Positions 9,225-17,589 of a DNA stretch of 33,614 nt are shown here, in pieces; the stretch's first letter is position 1; each line of letters starts with the position of its first letter. The stretch is from Candidatus Bilophila faecipullorum. GTDB lineage: Bacteria; Desulfobacterota; Desulfovibrionia; Desulfovibrionales; Desulfovibrionaceae. The notes under the pieces are model-generated. The model saw only the letters and a program-made list of their open reading frames with translations, made no database searches and had not been told where the DNA came from. The DNA lies in assembly GCA_944326695.1 (NCBI GenBank), contig CALVEZ010000035.1:1-33614 (forward strand). The letters run 5' to 3'. The translations under genes and the position numbers were made by a program.

Positions 9225-9269
9225 CCTCCCCCGCCTTCCCTCCGCCCCGCCCGCAAAAGGAGCTCCATC

Positions 9270-9974
9270 ATGGCGAAAGCCTTTTTTGTCGATTTGACGC
9301 GCTGCACCGGATGCCGTGGCTGCCAGATCGCGTGCAAGCAGTGGAAGAACCTGCCCGCGGAAGCCACCGTCAACCGCGGCCACCACACCAACCCGCCGGA
9401 CCTTTCGAGCGTGACCTACAAAACGGTCCACATGCGCGAAGTGGGCGAGGGGAAGGATTTCAGGATGATCTTCTTCCCCGAACAGTGCCGCCACTGCGAG
9501 CTGGCCCCCTGCATGACCGCCTCTACCGTGGACGGCGCGATCATTCAGGACGAGGAAACCGGTGCCGTGGTCTTCACCGAGCTCACCGCGCAGCTTGACG
9601 CCAAGGCCGTGCGCGACGCCTGCCCCTACGACATCCCCCGCGTGGACCCGGCGACGAAAATCCTCCACAAGTGCGACTTCTGCAACGACCGCGTGCATGA
9701 GGGGATGCTCCCCGCCTGCGTGCTCTCCTGCCCCACCGGATGCATGAACTTCGGCGAACGCGAGGAAATGGAGGAACTGGCGGAAACGCGGCTCAAGGAA
9801 CTTAAAGAACGTTTTCCCAATGCCTCATTAGGTGACAACGGCACCGTACACGTGATATACCTCTACGCGGAAGATCCCAACCTCTACCACAAGTATGCCG
9901 TATTCGCGCAAAACGACGCCGATCCTCTGACGCGCCGCCAGCTTTTTGCGAAACTGCGTCGACCTGTGGCCTAA
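9270..9974 (+). CDS. fdhB: Formate dehydrogenase beta subunit, iron-sulfur electron transfer protein
   Basis: The 234-aa product carries electrons from FdhA to the cytochrome. Cysteine groups are CTGCRGCQIAC near residue 12, CRHCELAPC near residue 75, a single Cys in RDACPYDIP, and CDFCNDRV...ACVLSCP near residues 135-155: the ferredoxin-like [4Fe-4S] arrangement of the FdhB/HybA/DmsB family. Length matches Desulfovibrio FdhB. I chose ATG 9270 after AAAAGGAG; an upstream extension to 9156 would run through the palindromic repeat and is not credible. It lacks its own signal peptide and a C-terminal membrane helix, so it is probably exported together with FdhA by the Tat pathway. Confidence 0.95.
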   Translation: MAKAFFVDLTRCTGCRGCQIACKQWKNLPAEATVNRGHHTNPPDLSSVTYKTVHMREVGEGKDFRMIFFPEQCRHCELAPCMTASTVDGAIIQDEETGAVVFTELTAQLDAKAVRDACPYDIPRVDPATKILHKCDFCNDRVHEGMLPACVLSCPTGCMNFGEREEMEELAETRLKELKERFPNASLGDNGTVHVIYLYAEDPNLYHKYAVFAQNDADPLTRRQLFAKLRRPVA

Positions 9975-9999
9975 GTCCTCAGCACCCGGAGTTGTAACC

Positions 10000-10479
10000 G
10001 TGAAGAAGAAACTCTTGACCCTCGCCGTGGCCTGTCTGCTGTGTCTCCCCGCTTTTGCCGCCGATGACCAGAAAGAGCCGGAAGGCATTTCCGACATCCA
10101 GGAAATCGGCAAAGTCATTCGCAATCCGCTCACCCTTGAGGCGAGCCGGAACCCGAAGATGAACGTGGTCTTCAACCATGCCACGCACAAGCGTGTCCGC
10201 TGCCAGACCTGCCACCACGAGCAGCCCTCCGACATTTCCGCCAAATACGTAGGCTGCGGCGCGAGCGAGGAATGTCATGTGCTGCCGATGGGCGACGACG
10301 GCGGCGTCCCGAGCCTCTTCAAGGCTTTCCACTCCAAGGACAGCGATCATTCCTGCTACGGCTGCCACATGCAGAAGCGCGCGCAGTACACGGGCTTCCA
10401 GAAGGGCTGCGCCCCCTGCCACGAAGCGGTCAAGAAGGACCCCAACGCGCCCGCCGTTACCGAAAAAACTCTGAAGTAA
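10000..10479 (+). CDS. Tetrahaem cytochrome c3-type subunit of formate dehydrogenase
   Basis: The 159-aa product starts at GTG 10000 after CGGAG. A Sec signal peptide (MKKKLLTLAVACLLCLPAFA, cleaved before ADDQ) sends it to the periplasm. Haem-binding motifs are CQTCH, a wider C-x5-CH (CGASEECH), CYGCH and CAPCH: four haems. Extra histidines (NHATHK, the second H of CHH, DSDH) can serve as sixth ligands, as in bis-His cytochrome c3. It lies 25 bp after fdhB, matching the three-gene fdhABC arrangement of Desulfovibrio, and should pass electrons from FdhB to the periplasmic cytochrome network. The C-x5-CH spacing is unusual next to the common CxxCH and CxxxxCH. Confidence 0.9.
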   Translation: MKKKLLTLAVACLLCLPAFAADDQKEPEGISDIQEIGKVIRNPLTLEASRNPKMNVVFNHATHKRVRCQTCHHEQPSDISAKYVGCGASEECHVLPMGDDGGVPSLFKAFHSKDSDHSCYGCHMQKRAQYTGFQKGCAPCHEAVKKDPNAPAVTEKTLK

Positions 10480-10500
10480 AGCGGTCTGCCCGCATCCGGC

Positions 10501-10522
10501 AAGGGGCCTCCGGGCCCCTTTG
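10501..10522 (+). terminator. Terminator after the fdh cytochrome gene
   Basis: AAGGGGCC-TCCG-GGCCCCTT is a perfect 8-bp stem starting 21 bases after the cytochrome stop, followed by TTG. The T-run is short. It suggests that the fdh operon ends here and mobA is transcribed separately, at least in part. Confidence 0.6.
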
Positions 10523-11136
10523 CCCCCTCCTCCAAAAGCTCCCTTTCCGCCACGTTTCCCCGTCCTCCCCGGCTCCTTTCCGCCACGGTGCCGCATCGTT
10601 CCGGCCTCTTTCGGACCGCCGTATCCTTCCGGCCCCCTCGGGCCCCTTGTCCTCCCGGCCCCCCCTGGAGCCCTTGCCCGTGATTCCTTTCCGTGTCCGC
10701 ACCGGGTGCGCTCCTCCCGCTTTTCCCCGTTTTAAGCCGCTTCTGGCCGGGCCCTTCCGGGGGTGCCTTCCCAAAGGAGGCCCTGAGCCGCTTCTTCCCA
10801 GCCGGGGCCGCGCTTGCGGCGTCCGAAAGGCACAGGCACGTCACGCAAGAAAAAAAGAGCGGAAAAAAGAGCCGCGCCGTCCTCGTCTGTTCCCTTTCTC
10901 ACGAGCGCCCCATGAGACGGCTTGCCCGGCGGCGGAAACATGATAAGGTGCCCCATCAGCCCTGCTTCGACGGGACGGCCTTTGCGTCGGCCCTGAGCTT
11001 TGCGGGGCGGCTTTTGGCGGCGGGCTGCGCGGCGGCCCGGAAAAGCCGCCGTTCCCCGGGCCGCCCGTGCCCGACAAAGCAGGGCGCAGCGGCAAAGCTC
11101 CCGCAGCGGAAAACGGCCCCACAAGCGGAGGAACAC
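10523..11136. other. Long GC-rich spacer before mobA
   Basis: No gene seen. The first half is pyrimidine-rich, degenerate sequence with recurring CCGGCCCC and TTTCCG blocks. Open frames crossing it are Pro/Arg/Ser-rich and lack ribosome sites. The reading frame of mobA extends upstream through this region to 10693, but that extension is low-complexity and not part of the family fold. Confidence 0.5.
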
Positions 11137-11802
11137 GTGTACGGCATTGTCATGGCGGGCGGCCTTTCGTCCCGGATGGGCGAGGACAAGCGCCGCCTTT
11201 CGATCCACGACGACGGAAAGGACCTCCTTGAGCATACGGTGTCCCTGCTCAGGGAGTACGCCGAGGCCGTCTTCGTCTCCAGCCGCGCCCCGCAGGACGC
11301 CCCCTTTCCGGTCATCCCGGACATGGTGGAACGCATGGGCCCTTTCGGCGGCCTCTACTCCGTGCTGCACCGCCTGAACGGGCCGTTGCTCGTGCTCTCC
11401 TGCGACCTGCCCTTCATGGACCGCGAAACCCTCGTGCGCCTGCTGGCCGCCCGGCGCGACCGCGAGCGCGGCACCATCATGACCACCTTTCAGCAGGCGG
11501 AAACGGGCTTCATCGAGGCCCTCGTCGCCGTCTACGAGCCCGCCTGCCTGCCGTGGTTCCAGATGGCCCGGGATCGCGGCATCCGCAAGATCAGCGACGT
11601 GATCCCCGCCGGGCTGCGAACCCATGTCCCCTACACGCAGGCCGAGGCCCTGCCCTTTTTCAACGTCAACTATCCGGCGGACCTTGAAATAGCCCGCCGC
11701 CTCAGCGCGCTCATGCGCCGCGAGCACGGCCCCGCCGGACACCGCCCGCCCGAGGCGGCCAACGCCAGCCCTTCCCCCGCCCCCAACCCCTCGGCAGGAT
11801 GA
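11137..11802 (+). CDS. mobA: Molybdenum cofactor guanylyltransferase
   Basis: MobA transfers GMP from GTP to Mo-molybdopterin, giving the guanine-dinucleotide cofactor that FdhA needs, which explains its place beside fdhABC. The signature is YGIVMAGGLSSRMGEDKRR at the N-terminus (nucleotide-binding LxGGxSxRMGxDK), followed by PFGGLYS and VLSCDLPFM (the acidic metal-binding region). I chose GTG 11137, directly before YGIVMAGG and 4 bases after CGGAGGA; this gives 221 aa, near the usual ~200. The last 25 residues are a Pro/Ala/Ser-rich tail absent from the core family. Confidence 0.9.
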   Translation: MYGIVMAGGLSSRMGEDKRRLSIHDDGKDLLEHTVSLLREYAEAVFVSSRAPQDAPFPVIPDMVERMGPFGGLYSVLHRLNGPLLVLSCDLPFMDRETLVRLLAARRDRERGTIMTTFQQAETGFIEALVAVYEPACLPWFQMARDRGIRKISDVIPAGLRTHVPYTQAEALPFFNVNYPADLEIARRLSALMRREHGPAGHRPPEAANASPSPAPNPSAG

Positions 11803-12103
11803 AGGCAGAGGCCCCGGACAACCGCGCCTGCGGACACGCCGGGGCTCCCTTCCCCGCCGCATCGAAAAGCCGTTCCACATCGGGAAAGGCGAGAGGCGGA
11901 GGGTACGCGCTTCCGCAGGCCGGGAGGTCAAGCCACTATCAGGCGCGATGGCGGCCTTCTCCCCGCCCCGGGAACCGCAATGCCGTCACGCCGGGCGCAG
12001 GAATGCAGGGCCCCCGCGCTCCTGAGGGGCCGTGGAATGCACGGAAGGCCATGACACAGGCCCCCTGCTTCCGGGAAGGCCGGATCAAGGCGGGTTCAAC
12101 TCC
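11803..12103. other. Spacer after mobA
   Basis: A frame overlaps the mobA stop (ATGA at 11799) and stays open to 12335, but its product is low-complexity and its second half is simply a translation of the tandem repeats that follow. No terminator was recognised. Confidence 0.4.
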
Positions 12104-12440
12104 CGTGGATCAGGGGCTTGCGCGTGAGCCTTGCGGGGCGCACGCAGCCGTCCGCGATACGCGGATTCTCCCCGGGGCTTCTCCCCGTACGCCCGGCAAG
12201 ACGCAGCCGCTCTCCTGCGGAAACCCGGCGCGGCAGGGGCTCCCCTGTACGTCCCGCAAGGCACACGCCGCTGTATGCGGAAACCCGATGCGGGAGCGTC
12301 CGGCAAGGCATAGGCCACTCTATGCGGAAACCTGATGCGGGAGGGGCTTTCCCATGCATCCGGCAACGCACAGCCGCTGTACTGCGGGAACCAGACGGTG
12401 GCAGGGGCTTCCTCATGCGCCCCACAAGGGGCAGCCGCTG
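12104..12440. repeat. Degenerate tandem repeats, ~60-bp step
   Basis: The block TGCGGAAACCCGATGCGGGA recurs with changes at 12160, 12216, 12276, 12323 and 12383 (steps 56, 60, 47, 60). Each is followed by a variant of GGGGCTTCCC and preceded by GCAAGGCRCASRCCGCT. Each core contains a small palindrome (CCCGATGCGGG and variants). The units resemble those at 17590-18050. No credible protein is encoded on either strand. Confidence 0.75.
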
Positions 12441-12577
12441 CTATTGGACTTGATTGCTTTAAAGGTATTTTTTACGGGAGGGCTTCCCGCTGGGAGGCGT
12501 ACGTGAAAGAAACGTCTCAGCCCGGAGGGAAGCGTCCGCCTGCCGGGAAACGCGGGGGCGGCAAGGCTGGCCGTCCC

Positions 12578-12697
12578 GGAGAAAGGCACCGCAACCCGTA
12601 TCCCTTTGAGGAAAACCGGAGAAAGGCACCGCAACCCGCGTCCCTTTGAGGAAAACCGGATAAAGGCACCGCAAACCGCGTCCCTTCGAGGAAAATA
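12578..12697 (+). repeat. Three 40-bp direct repeats, each with a ribosome-site-like core, ending at the helicase start
   Basis: GGAGAAAGGCACCGCAACCC and its continuation recur at 12578, 12618 and 12658, an exact 40-bp step. Each ends in CCCTTTGAGGAAAA or a one-base variant. The last copy supplies the GAGG ribosome site for the helicase ATG at 12697. Two extra GAGGAAAA sites therefore lie upstream without start codons. Confidence 0.9.
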
Positions 12698-15600
12698 TGA
12701 ATCCGCTCAAATCCCTGCGCCGACGCTACGAGGACCTCTCGGAACCCTACCGCGCCCTGCTTCGACTCCGGGCGCTGACGGGCGGGCTGTCGCGCTCGCT
12801 CCTGCCCGAGTGCCTGCGCGAGTCGGACGCGCCCGCGCCCCGTGGCCGGACGTGGAACGCCGTGGACATCCGCGGCGCGCTGCACGCCCTGCGCGGCCTC
12901 GGGCTTCTCGACGAGCGGGAGCGCGTCGTCCCCGAGCTTGAACACGAGCTGGCCGTGGAGGGCCTGCACGACATGGCCCCCGCCGTGCGCCGGGTGCTGC
13001 GGCGCGGCACGGGCATCCACACGGCGGCCCTGCGGATGCGCCTTGCCGCCTACGAGCGCGACGCCGGGGCCTTCCGCCGCGTGCGGGCCGACATCGCCGC
13101 ACTCGAAGAAGGCGGGGCCGATCCCTTTGCCGGGCAGTTCACCGAGGCCCCGGTGCCGGGCCGCTGGATCGCCTCCCTGCCGCCGCCCATCGCGCTGGAC
13201 ATCGTCGCCAACAACCTGCTTCCCCTCGTGGAGGCCGGGCGCTTCACCCCCAACCTCGCAAGCTGCCTCGAAGCCCTGCCGCGCCTGCGGCCCGCGCTGG
13301 CCGACCTGCCGCCCTGCCCGCCCCTGATCCTCTTCGACGCGCTGGCCGGACGCCACACCGAGGCCCGCGCCCAGCTCGTGCCCTTCCTCGTGGACCGGAC
13401 GGAATGGCGCGGCCCCTTCTTTCAGGGGATCATCGCCTTCCTTGAGGGCGGCGACGCTCTGCCGGCCCTGCGGGAGGCGCAGAAACGTTTCCGCAAGGCC
13501 GCCGGAAAACGCAAGGCCCTCCTGCCCGGCGTGGGCGGCCTCTGCCTCGCGCTGGCCCTCATCCGCACCGAGCGGCCCGCCGAACGTGAGGAATGCGCGG
13601 CCCTCCTGCACGATCTCCCTTCCCGCCAGCCAGGGGCCAAGGGCCTTGCGGCGGCCCGCGCCCTGCTCGCCCGCGCCGAGGGCCGGGCGGACGCCCGCCC
13701 GCCGAGGCAGCTTGAAAGCCTGCCCGACGATCCCCTCTCCGAAGCCGTCTACCGCGCCGTGGACGCCGGTTTTGAGGATGGAGCGCACGACGGCGCCGCC
13801 GTGCGCGCCTTGGCCGACCGCTACCGCGACACGCTCCCCCTCGTCGCCCGCCTTTTCGAGGACACGCTGGAACGCCTCGGAGGGTCAGCGGCCCGGGAGG
13901 AAGGCGCGCCCCGCGTGCGGCTCAACGACTTTCTGGATCGCCGCCCCGACTGGGAACGCGCCTTCGACGCCCTGACGCAACGGCTCCTGCCCGCGCCCGC
14001 GCCGGAAAGCCCCCCAAAGCGGCTGGCGTGGCTGCTCGATCCCCTGCGCTTGCGGGTGGAGGCGGCGGAACAGGTTCAGAAAAACGGTGCATGGACGCCG
14101 GGAAGCCCCCTGCCCCTGAAGCGCCTCTATGAGGACGCGGCCTCGCTGGACTGGCTCACGGAACAGGATCGCGCCGTCCTCGCCAGCCTGCGCTGGACGC
14201 GCACGTGGAACGGGGCCACCTGCGAGGCCGACCCCCGCCGCACCCCGCCCCTGCTGGCCGGGCACCCCAACCTCTTGCGCTCCCCGGACCGCGCCCCGAT
14301 CACGCTGACGTGCAAGCCTGTGGAACTCATCGTCCGGCAGGAAGGGGACGGTTACCGCGTCTCCCTCTCGCGCTGGCTGCCGCCCGGCGAAATGCAGTGT
14401 GTGGAGGCCGCGCCGCTGGCCTACATCCTCTACCATCTCCCCCGGCAGCTTGAAGGTGCCGCCGAAGTACTCGGGCCGCAGGGCCTGCGCGTGCCCCCCG
14501 AGGGCGCGCCCCGCCTGCTCGGTTTCATCGGCGCTCTGGACGAGCACGTGGTCCGGCCCATCCTGCGGGCGGAGGAAACGGCGGCCTGCGCGCGGGTCAT
14601 CGTGCGCCTGCGGCCCGTGGGTACGGGGCTTGAGGCGGCGCTTTTCATCCGGCCCTTCGGGGAGCCGGATACCCCGGCCTTCCCGGTGGGCGGCGGGCCC
14701 GCCGCGCCACTGGCCTCGGTGGGAGGCCGCATCCTGCGCGCCGAGCGGGATTTCGAGGAGGAGCGCTACGCGGCCCGCGATCTGGCGCGGCGCTGCCCCA
14801 CCCTGCGCGAGCGCGGCGGCACGGGTCCGTGGCTCATCGACGATCCCGAGGAGGCGCTCGACTGCCTGCTTGAAATCGGCAAGGCCGGGCTGCCTGTGGA
14901 GTGGCCGGAAGGCGAAGCGTTCCGGGTCTTCCCCGCCGTGGCCGCCGACCGCCTCAGCGTGGACGTGCGCCACTCGCGGGACTGGTTCGCCGTGCACGGC
15001 GAGCTGCGCGTGGACGAGTCGCTCGTGCTCGACATGGAGCGCCTCCTTGAGCGCCTCAAGGAGGCGAAAGGCCGCTTCGTGCCCCTCGGGGACGGGGCTT
15101 TCCTCGCCCTGACCGAGCAGTTTCGGCGGCGGCTCGAACGGCTGGAGCGGCTCACCGAAAGCGACGGACGCCACCGCCGCCTGCACCCGCTGGCCGCCGA
15201 CACGGTGCGCGATCTCTTCGAGGGGGCGCAGGTGCGCGGCGACGGGGCGTGGGAGTCCCTCTTGCGCCGCGCCGCCCGCGCCGGGGCCGAAGCGCCCGCC
15301 GTGCCCCCGGCCCTGCACGCCGAACTGCGCGGCTACCAGCGCGAGGGCTTCGTCTGGATGGCGCGTCTGGCCCGCCGGGGCGCGGGGGCCTGCCTCGCGG
15401 ACGACATGGGCCTCGGCAAAACCCTGCAAACCATCGCCGTGCTGCTCGATCAGGCCCCGCTCGGGCCATCCATCGTCCTCGCGCCGACATCCGTCTGCCA
15501 CAACTGGGAAAACGAACTCGCCCGCTTCGCGCCCACGCTGGGCGTGCACCGTTTCGGGCCGGGCGACAGGGCGGCGCAGGTGGCCGCCCTCGGGCCCGGG

Positions 15601-17262
15601 GACGTGCTCATCGCCAGCTATGGCCTGCTGCATACGGAGGCCGCCCTCCTCGCCGGGCGCGACTGGCAAATGGCCGTCTTCGACGAGGCGCAAGCCCTCA
15701 AAAACGCCGACACCCGCCGGGCACGGGCCGGACGCCGCCTGCGGGCCGCCTTCCGGGTGGCGCTCACCGGAACGCCCATCGAGAACCGGCTGGAGGATTT
15801 GTGGAGCCTGTTCAACCTGATCAATCCGGGCCTGCTCGGGACGCGGCAATCCTTCCAGAAACGCTTTGCCGCCGTCTCCGCTCCCTCCACGCGCGGGACG
15901 GAAGCCGAGGCGGGGACAGGGGCCAAAGCCCGATGTGAAGGCGGGGGAGCCCCCTCCGTTCTCGGGTTGAACGCACAGGAGGCAACCCGATACGAAGGCA
16001 GGGCCGGGGCCGCAGAGAAGTCCCCCAATCAATACGAAGGAAGAAACGAAGCCTCCTCCGTTCTCGGGTTGAGTGGTCGGGCTACGCCCCAATACAAAGG
16101 CGGGGCCGGGGCAGCACAAAGCTCCCAAAATCAATACGAAGGAAAGGCTGAAGCCTCCTCCGCTCTTGGACTAGGTGAACAGGCTACAGCGCGATACGGA
16201 GCCCTGAACGGGGCGGCGGAGGGCTTCCAAGAGCGATACGAAGGAGAGGCCGAAACCTCCTCCGCTCGCGGGCTGGGCGGACAGGTTACAGCGCGATACG
16301 AAGCCCTGAACGGGGCGGCAGAGGGCTTCCAAGGGCACTACGAAGGGGGGGCAGGAGCCCGTTATGAAGAAGGGAGCGGAGGATTATCGGGGACGTTGGC
16401 CGGGAGGCCATCGGCAACCGGGCCGGAAAGAACGCCCGAAGCGCCATCCGGGGCGCAGTCCGAAGCGCGGGCGGCCCTGCGCGCCCTCGTGCGGCCTTTC
16501 ATCCTGCGCCGCACCAAAAGTCAGGTGCTCACCGAACTGCCCCCGCGCATGGAGCAGGTTCTCGAAGTGGACCTGCCTGAGGACGAGCGCGCCTTTTACG
16601 AGGCCCTGCGCCGCACGGCCCTCGCCTCGCTGGAAGAGCCGGGCGACGAAGGCTCGCGCAAGCTGAACATCCTCACGGAACTCATGAAGCTGCGCCGGGC
16701 CTGTTGCGCGCCCGCGCTGGTCGATCCGGGCGTGAAGCTGCCGGGCGCGAAGCTCGGGGCCTTCATGGACCTTGCCGCCGAACTCGTGCGCGGCGGGCAC
16801 AAGGCGCTGGTTTTCAGCCAGTTTGTGGGTTGCCTTGCCGAGGCGCGACGCCGCCTTGAGGCCGGGGGCTTCGCCTGCCAGTACCTCGACGGCGCGACGC
16901 CCGAACGCGAGCGGCAGTCCCGCGTCGCGTCCTTTCAGGCCGGGAAGGGCGATTTCTTCCTCATCAGCCTCAAGGCGGGCGGGCAGGGGCTCAACCTCAC
17001 CGCCGCCGACTATGTGATCCATCTCGATCCGTGGTGGAATCCCGCCGTGGAGGATCAGGCTTCTGATCGCGCCTACCGCCTCGGGCAGGAGCGCCCCGTG
17101 ACCGTCTACCGCCTCGTGGCCCGGGACACGGTGGAAGAAGCCATCCTGCGCCTGCACCGCTCCAAGCGCGCCCTTGCCGCCGACATCCTCGACGGCGCGG
17201 ACGTGCCCCTCAGCGAAGCCGAACTGCTCGAACTCCTCCGCACGGGCGGGCTCGCGTCCTGA
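12697..17262 (+). CDS. SNF2/Swi2-family helicase-like ATPase with an internal repeat insertion
   Basis: The 1,521-aa product has a long N-terminal region of unknown fold (about 1-870) and a SNF2 ATPase core. Motif I is ADDMGLGKT near residue 901, motif II DEAQ near 994, motif III LTGTPIENR near 1023. The second lobe has PFILRRTKSQV near 1267, FSQFVGCLAEARRRL near 1372, and GGQGLNL...DPWWNPAVEDQASDRAYRLGQ near 1426-1462. Such proteins are DNA translocases that remodel nucleoprotein or recycle RNA polymerase; the substrate is unknown. I see no SWIM zinc finger. The start is ATG 12697 after GAGG. Between motif III and the second lobe sit about 190 residues of low complexity with 34-residue repeats and more A/T-ending codons than the rest of the gene. 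All core motifs remain, so the protein may still be active. Confidence 0.9.
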   Translation: MNPLKSLRRRYEDLSEPYRALLRLRALTGGLSRSLLPECLRESDAPAPRGRTWNAVDIRGALHALRGLGLLDERERVVPELEHELAVEGLHDMAPAVRRVLRRGTGIHTAALRMRLAAYERDAGAFRRVRADIAALEEGGADPFAGQFTEAPVPGRWIASLPPPIALDIVANNLLPLVEAGRFTPNLASCLEALPRLRPALADLPPCPPLILFDALAGRHTEARAQLVPFLVDRTEWRGPFFQGIIAFLEGGDALPALREAQKRFRKAAGKRKALLPGVGGLCLALALIRTERPAEREECAALLHDLPSRQPGAKGLAAARALLARAEGRADARPPRQLESLPDDPLSEAVYRAVDAGFEDGAHDGAAVRALADRYRDTLPLVARLFEDTLERLGGSAAREEGAPRVRLNDFLDRRPDWERAFDALTQRLLPAPAPESPPKRLAWLLDPLRLRVEAAEQVQKNGAWTPGSPLPLKRLYEDAASLDWLTEQDRAVLASLRWTRTWNGATCEADPRRTPPLLAGHPNLLRSPDRAPITLTCKPVELIVRQEGDGYRVSLSRWLPPGEMQCVEAAPLAYILYHLPRQLEGAAEVLGPQGLRVPPEGAPRLLGFIGALDEHVVRPILRAEETAACARVIVRLRPVGTGLEAALFIRPFGEPDTPAFPVGGGPAAPLASVGGRILRAERDFEEERYAARDLARRCPTLRERGGTGPWLIDDPEEALDCLLEIGKAGLPVEWPEGEAFRVFPAVAADRLSVDVRHSRDWFAVHGELRVDESLVLDMERLLERLKEAKGRFVPLGDGAFLALTEQFRRRLERLERLTESDGRHRRLHPLAADTVRDLFEGAQVRGDGAWESLLRRAARAGAEAPAVPPALHAELRGYQREGFVWMARLARRGAGACLADDMGLGKTLQTIAVLLDQAPLGPSIVLAPTSVCHNWENELARFAPTLGVHRFGPGDRAAQVAALGPGDVLIASYGLLHTEAALLAGRDWQMAVFDEAQALKNADTRRARAGRRLRAAFRVALTGTPIENRLEDLWSLFNLINPGLLGTRQSFQKRFAAVSAPSTRGTEAEAGTGAKARCEGGGAPSVLGLNAQEATRYEGRAGAAEKSPNQYEGRNEASSVLGLSGRATPQYKGGAGAAQSSQNQYEGKAEASSALGLGEQATARYGALNGAAEGFQERYEGEAETSSARGLGGQVTARYEALNGAAEGFQGHYEGGAGARYEEGSGGLSGTLAGRPSATGPERTPEAPSGAQSEARAALRALVRPFILRRTKSQVLTELPPRMEQVLEVDLPEDERAFYEALRRTALASLEEPGDEGSRKLNILTELMKLRRACCAPALVDPGVKLPGAKLGAFMDLAAELVRGGHKALVFSQFVGCLAEARRRLEAGGFACQYLDGATPERERQSRVASFQAGKGDFFLISLKAGGQGLNLTAADYVIHLDPWWNPAVEDQASDRAYRLGQERPVTVYRLVARDTVEEAILRLHRSKRALAADILDGADVPLSEAELLELLRTGGLAS
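15932..16385 (+). repeat. In-frame 102-bp (34-residue) tandem repeats inside the helicase gene
   Basis: The block (A/G)ATACGAAGG recurs at 15932, 16031, 16133, 16235 and 16337: steps 99, 102, 102, 102. The half-unit with CGGGGCCGGGG or its ALNGAAEGF-coding variant recurs at the same step. Encoded units look like QYEGKAEASSALGLGEQATA followed by RYGALNGAAEGF. All steps are multiples of three. Codons such as AAT, CAA and GAA are frequent, unlike the flanking gene. Confidence 0.95.
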
Positions 17263-17282
17263 AAAAAGCCGGGCAAACAAAG

Positions 17283-17328
17283 GCGCATGAAAGGCCCCGT
17301 ACCGCCACAGAAGGGACCTTTCATGCGC
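17283..17328 (+). terminator. Hairpin downstream of the helicase gene
   Basis: GCGCATGAAAGG (17283-17294) and CCTTTCATGCGC (17317-17328) are a perfect 12-bp inverted repeat 20 bases after the helicase stop. There is no T-run, so it is either a weak terminator or a 3' stabilising stem. Confidence 0.5.
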
Positions 17329-17589
17329 GGGACGCCGGAAACTCCGGCGCCGGACATCGCGCAGCGGGCGGACGAAAGGCGTCATACGTCCGGCCTGAAC
17401 GCGATATTCGTCAAAAAACCGAGGAAGCGACGGGGCGGAGGCGCGGTATCCGGCCTCCGCGCCTGTTCCGGACGCGCCGCTTCATGACGTCGAGAAACGT
17501 TTGGGCTGCATCCGCGGGACACGGGACTCGCCTGAGAGCGGCCCCGGGGAGCCCCTTGCCGCACAGATGCGGGCCTCGGCGCGGCCCGA

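Noticed and set aside
11799..12335. 178-codon frame overlapping the mobA stop (ATGA)
   Set aside because: The overlap looks operon-like, but the product is low-complexity and its second half is a translation of the degenerate 60-bp repeats.
12517..13788. 423-codon minus-strand frame upstream of and across the helicase start
   Set aside because: Mostly antisense to the helicase; its end simply translates the 40-bp repeats.
13885..16134. 749-codon minus-strand open frame
   Set aside because: Antisense to the SNF2 gene; it starts inside the repeat array and has no ribosome site or domain.
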